From Comamonadaceae bacterium (lineage in GTDB: Bacteria > Pseudomonadota > Gammaproteobacteria > Burkholderiales > Burkholderiaceae_C), in contig CANIRI010000097.1 of NCBI GenBank assembly GCA_947469815.1, forward strand, positions 1-7,962: a stretch of DNA of 7,962 nt. The letters are read 5' to 3'. Numbering within the stretch: position 1 is the stretch's first letter; every line of letters begins with the position of its first letter. This document shows, one piece after another, positions 6,530 through 7,962 of the stretch. Below the pieces are notes generated by a model. The model was not told the origin of the DNA. It saw nothing but the letters and a program-made list of their open reading frames with translations, and did not search any database. The position numbers and the translations under genes are program-made.

Positions 6530-6652
6530 CCAGAAAGTCCTAACCTCCTGCCCGTTCCTCTAAAGAGGGCTTCTTCTTCTGCCCATCTCTTTTCGTATTA
6601 CCCCGGTCACCGCTGTTTCACATCTGATTTTTACGCCTGAGAAAGCAACACC

Positions 6653-7360
6653 ATGACAATCGACACCACCACCCTTTCGTCCCGCAGCCCCAGCGGCTTC
6701 CCGGTGAATATGGCTCAGCCCGAGCTCATGCACACCGTCGAAGTCAAACGCGTGCTGCGCAACACATACGCCCTGCTGGCCATGACGCTGTTGTTCAGCG
6801 CCATCGTGGCAAGCGCATCTGTTGCGTACCGGTTGCCCGCACCCGGCATCATCCTGACTCTGGCAGGCTACTTTGGCCTGCTGTTTGCCATACACAAAAT
6901 GCAAAACAGCGCCTGGGCGCTACCGGCTGTGTTTGCCCTCACCGGGTTCATGGGCTACACACTGGGCCCCTTGTTGACGCATTCGCTGGCATTACCCGGC
7001 GGCGCGCAAACCGTGTCCCTGGCGCTCGCAGCGACCGGTGCAACTTTTCTCAGCTTGTCGGCCTATGTGTTGCTGACACGGCGCGACTTCAGCTTCATGG
7101 GCGGTTTTTTGTTCTGCGGCATGGTGATTGCCTTGATTGCAGGGATCGCAGCCATGGTATTTGAGATCGCTGCGTTGGGACTGGCGGTGTCTGCCATGGT
7201 CGCCCTCTTATCCGCCGGTCTGATTTTGTTTGAGACCAGCCGCATAGTGAACCGCGGCGAGAACAACTACGTGCTGGCAACCGTTGGCCTGTATGTGTCG
7301 GTGTTCAACCTGTTCACCAGTTTGCTCAGCCTGTTCGGTATCGGCGGCTCGGGTGATTGA
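6653..7360 (+). CDS. yccA: Bax inhibitor-1 / YccA-family inner-membrane protein
   Basis: This integral membrane protein has 235 residues and about seven hydrophobic segments: 39-58, 64-80, 88-108, 119-141, 148-168, 171-193 and 206-230. Several stretches closely match E. coli YccA: 'KRVLRNTYALL' (32-42), 'LTGFMGYTLGPLL' (96-108), 'SAYVLLTRRDFSFMGG' (136-151), 'LFETSRIVNRGENNYVLATV' (192-211) and 'LYVSVFNLFTSLLSLFG' (213-229). In E. coli, YccA is a slow substrate and modulator of the membrane protease FtsH, protecting SecY when translocons jam. Family members elsewhere act as pH-linked calcium leak channels. The soluble N-terminal tail is somewhat longer than in E. coli; ATG 6710 (residue 20) is an alternative start. 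The gene is divergent from the NhaR-like regulator and its stop overlaps the next small gene. Confidence 0.92.
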   Translation: MTIDTTTLSSRSPSGFPVNMAQPELMHTVEVKRVLRNTYALLAMTLLFSAIVASASVAYRLPAPGIILTLAGYFGLLFAIHKMQNSAWALPAVFALTGFMGYTLGPLLTHSLALPGGAQTVSLALAATGATFLSLSAYVLLTRRDFSFMGGFLFCGMVIALIAGIAAMVFEIAALGLAVSAMVALLSAGLILFETSRIVNRGENNYVLATVGLYVSVFNLFTSLLSLFGIGGSGD

Positions 7361-7523
7361 CATCCAGGTACCAGACTTTGTCTGGGCGGGCCTGCTCCTG
7401 ACAGGTGTATTGCTGTTTGGGGCCTTACAAGAGTTCAAAGCAAAAAATCTGCGTGACGCGCGTCTGCTGGCGGCCATCGGCGCACTCGGCCTGGCGGGCG
7501 CGGGTGTCACCTGTTACTTCTAA
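7353..7523 (+). CDS. Small two-helix membrane protein, GTG start, overlapping yccA
   Basis: This is a 56-residue frame whose GTG start (7353-7355) overlaps the yccA stop in the sequence GTGATTGA. The product begins MIDIQVPDFVWAG. It has a hydrophobic segment at about 9-25, a charged turn 'EFKAKNLRDAR' (27-37) and a second hydrophobic segment at about 38-55, ending CYF. It predicts a helical hairpin with the charged loop probably cytoplasmic by the positive-inside rule. The amphipathic hairpin pattern and the overlap indicate translational coupling to yccA rather than a random frame. I do not recognise a named family. The frame is open further upstream inside yccA, but those codons give a cysteine-rich shadow peptide. 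No independent Shine-Dalgarno is evident. Confidence 0.6.
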   Translation: MIDIQVPDFVWAGLLLTGVLLFGALQEFKAKNLRDARLLAAIGALGLAGAGVTCYF

Positions 7524-7538
7524 AAAGTGCGTTTTTAG
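7520..7538 (+). terminator. AT-only hairpin after the small membrane protein gene, possible weak terminator
   Basis: CTAAAAA (7520-7526) and TTTTTAG (7532-7538) are perfect 7-bp arms around the 5-nt loop GTGCG. The left arm includes the TAA stop of the small gene. The stem is nearly all A-T and no further T tract follows, so it would be a poor intrinsic terminator. It might instead act as an mRNA end or processing structure ahead of the zinc-ribbon gene. Confidence 0.3.
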
Positions 7539-7569
7539 TCAACATGCAAACCATGAATGGGGAACAACG

Positions 7570-7845
7570 ATGAAATGTCCAAATTGCGTAGACATCCTTT
7601 TGACCATGGCGGACAGACAGGGGGTTGAAATTGATTACTGTCCTGCCTGTCGTGGCGTGTGGCTTGACCGCGGTGAACTCGACAAGCTGCTTGAAAAGGC
7701 TTCCGCCATGAGCGCCGGAACCAGTCCAGCTCGGACCGCTCCAGCGCATGCGCAGCCTCCTGCACATGTCGAGACTTATTACAAAGATGACTCGCGTTAC
7801 CAGCACAGCCGGAGGAAATCATGGCTCGAGGATATATTTGACTGA
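7570..7845 (+). CDS. TFIIB-type zinc-ribbon protein (zf-TFIIB family)
   Basis: This small, soluble protein has 91 residues. Four cysteines form a zinc ribbon: C3 and C6 (MKCPNC) with C24 and C27 (YCPACRGVWLDRGEL), the last being the hallmark CPxCxGxWLDxGEL motif of the bacterial zf-TFIIB family. The middle (about 48-68) is low-complexity and rich in Ala, Pro and Ser, and probably disordered. The tail (69-91: 'YYKDDSRYQHSRRKSWLEDIFD') is charged and ends in an aromatic/acidic motif of the sort seen in other bacterial members, perhaps a docking peptide. The function of the family is not established. The start ATG 7570 is supported by GGGG at 7559-7562, seven nt upstream. Codons open upstream of this start show no homology and overlap the preceding gene. 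Confidence 0.88.
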   Translation: MKCPNCVDILLTMADRQGVEIDYCPACRGVWLDRGELDKLLEKASAMSAGTSPARTAPAHAQPPAHVETYYKDDSRYQHSRRKSWLEDIFD

Positions 7846-7926
7846 ACGCTGGGTCGATTCCTTTTGAGCTTTTTGTCTTCTTCTCCTGCGCGCACCAAGC
7901 GAAACCTATAACTTACAAATCACGAT
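7846..7926. other. Intergenic region before the TerC-like gene
   Basis: These 81 nt between the zinc-ribbon stop and the last start codon are T-rich at first (CTTTTTGTCTTCTTCTCC) and AT-rich at the end (ACTTACAAATCACGAT). I see no convincing hairpin terminator. The right part could contain a promoter for the next gene, but no paired hexamers stand out. Confidence 0.35.
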
Positions 7927-7962
7927 ATGGAACTCTTAACCGATCCACAAGCTTGGATAGCA
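7927..7962 (+). CDS. TerC-family integral membrane protein, 5' fragment (partial)
   Basis: ATG 7927 opens a frame that runs off the window edge and encodes MELLTDPQAWIA. This matches the very conserved start of TerC/YgdQ/YoaE-type proteins (…ITDPNAWLAL in E. coli YgdQ), which continues into a first membrane helix with 'EIVLGIDN'. Family members are multi-pass membrane proteins linked to tellurite resistance and manganese export. Only 12 codons are visible and no clear Shine-Dalgarno precedes them, so the call rests on the N-terminal signature. Confidence 0.6.
   Translation, partial: MELLTDPQAWIA

Larger units (their letters stand above)
6479..6652. promoter_or_regulatory. AT-rich divergent intergenic region with repeats
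   Basis: This 174-bp spacer separates the divergent starts of the NhaR-like regulator and the YccA-like gene, and its left part is the most AT-rich stretch of the window. It must contain both promoters. Candidate -10-like hexamers read on the minus strand are TATATT (6500-6495) and GATAAT (6514-6509), but neither has a convincing -35 partner at the usual spacing. No clear sigma-70 promoter was identified for the + strand gene. A GAGAAAG sequence at 6639-6645 is a weak ribosome site for ATG 6653. Confidence 0.5.

Noticed and set aside
6557..6568. Short palindrome CCTCTAAAGAGG upstream of yccA
   Set aside because: Its 5-bp arms with a 2-nt centre are too small to form a stable hairpin, and no promoter or T tract is aligned with it. 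Too weak to call an operator on its own.
1..7962. Mobile elements, CRISPR array, tRNA or phage genes
   Set aside because: I saw no transposase or integrase motifs, no regularly spaced repeats, and no cloverleaf-like sequence with a TTCGA-type arm in a tRNA context.

Overview
The window most likely comes from a betaproteobacterium of the order Burkholderiales, probably Comamonadaceae-like. The grounds are high-GC coding sequence, a Bug/TctC-type solute-binding protein (a family greatly expanded in that order), and closest-looking relatives of several proteins in that group. This placement is an inference from family knowledge, not a database result.

Region 1 (1 to 5546, all on +) is a tightly packed, apparently co-transcribed catabolic or uptake operon. 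It runs: the last 17 codons of an upstream protein (probably the substrate-binding component), a NitT/TauT-type ABC ATPase (59-868), its membrane permease (894-1739), an orphan TctC/Bug periplasmic binding protein (1792-2763), an MmgE/PrpD-family dehydratase/decarboxylase-like enzyme (2770-4143) and a PLP-dependent group II decarboxylase related to aromatic-L-amino-acid decarboxylase (4149-5546). Gaps are 4, 25, 52, 6 and 5 nt. Two kinds of periplasmic capture plus two carbon-chain-processing enzymes suggest uptake and breakdown of a small carboxylated, probably amino-group-bearing compound. The substrate cannot be read from the sequence.

Region 2 (5547 to 6652) holds a short hairpin between convergent genes, a NhaR-like LysR-type regulator on the minus strand (5585-6478), and an AT-rich intergenic spacer (6479-6652). 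The spacer carries a perfect 6-bp inverted repeat and an 8-bp direct repeat spaced 20 bp. The regulator is convergent with the operon and divergent from the genes to its right.

Region 3 (6653 to 7962, +) is a set of membrane and small genes: a YccA-like Bax-inhibitor-1 family protein (6653-7360), an overlapping 56-residue two-helix membrane protein starting at GTG (7353-7523), a 91-residue TFIIB-type zinc-ribbon protein (7570-7845), and the first 12 codons of what looks like a TerC-family membrane protein (7927 to the window edge).

No tRNA, rRNA, CRISPR array, insertion sequence or phage gene was seen. All complete genes look intact, with their family motifs present. The most interesting element is the combination in region 1 of an ABC importer, an orphan TctC protein, an MmgE/PrpD enzyme and an AADC-like decarboxylase, which I do not recognise as a described pathway.
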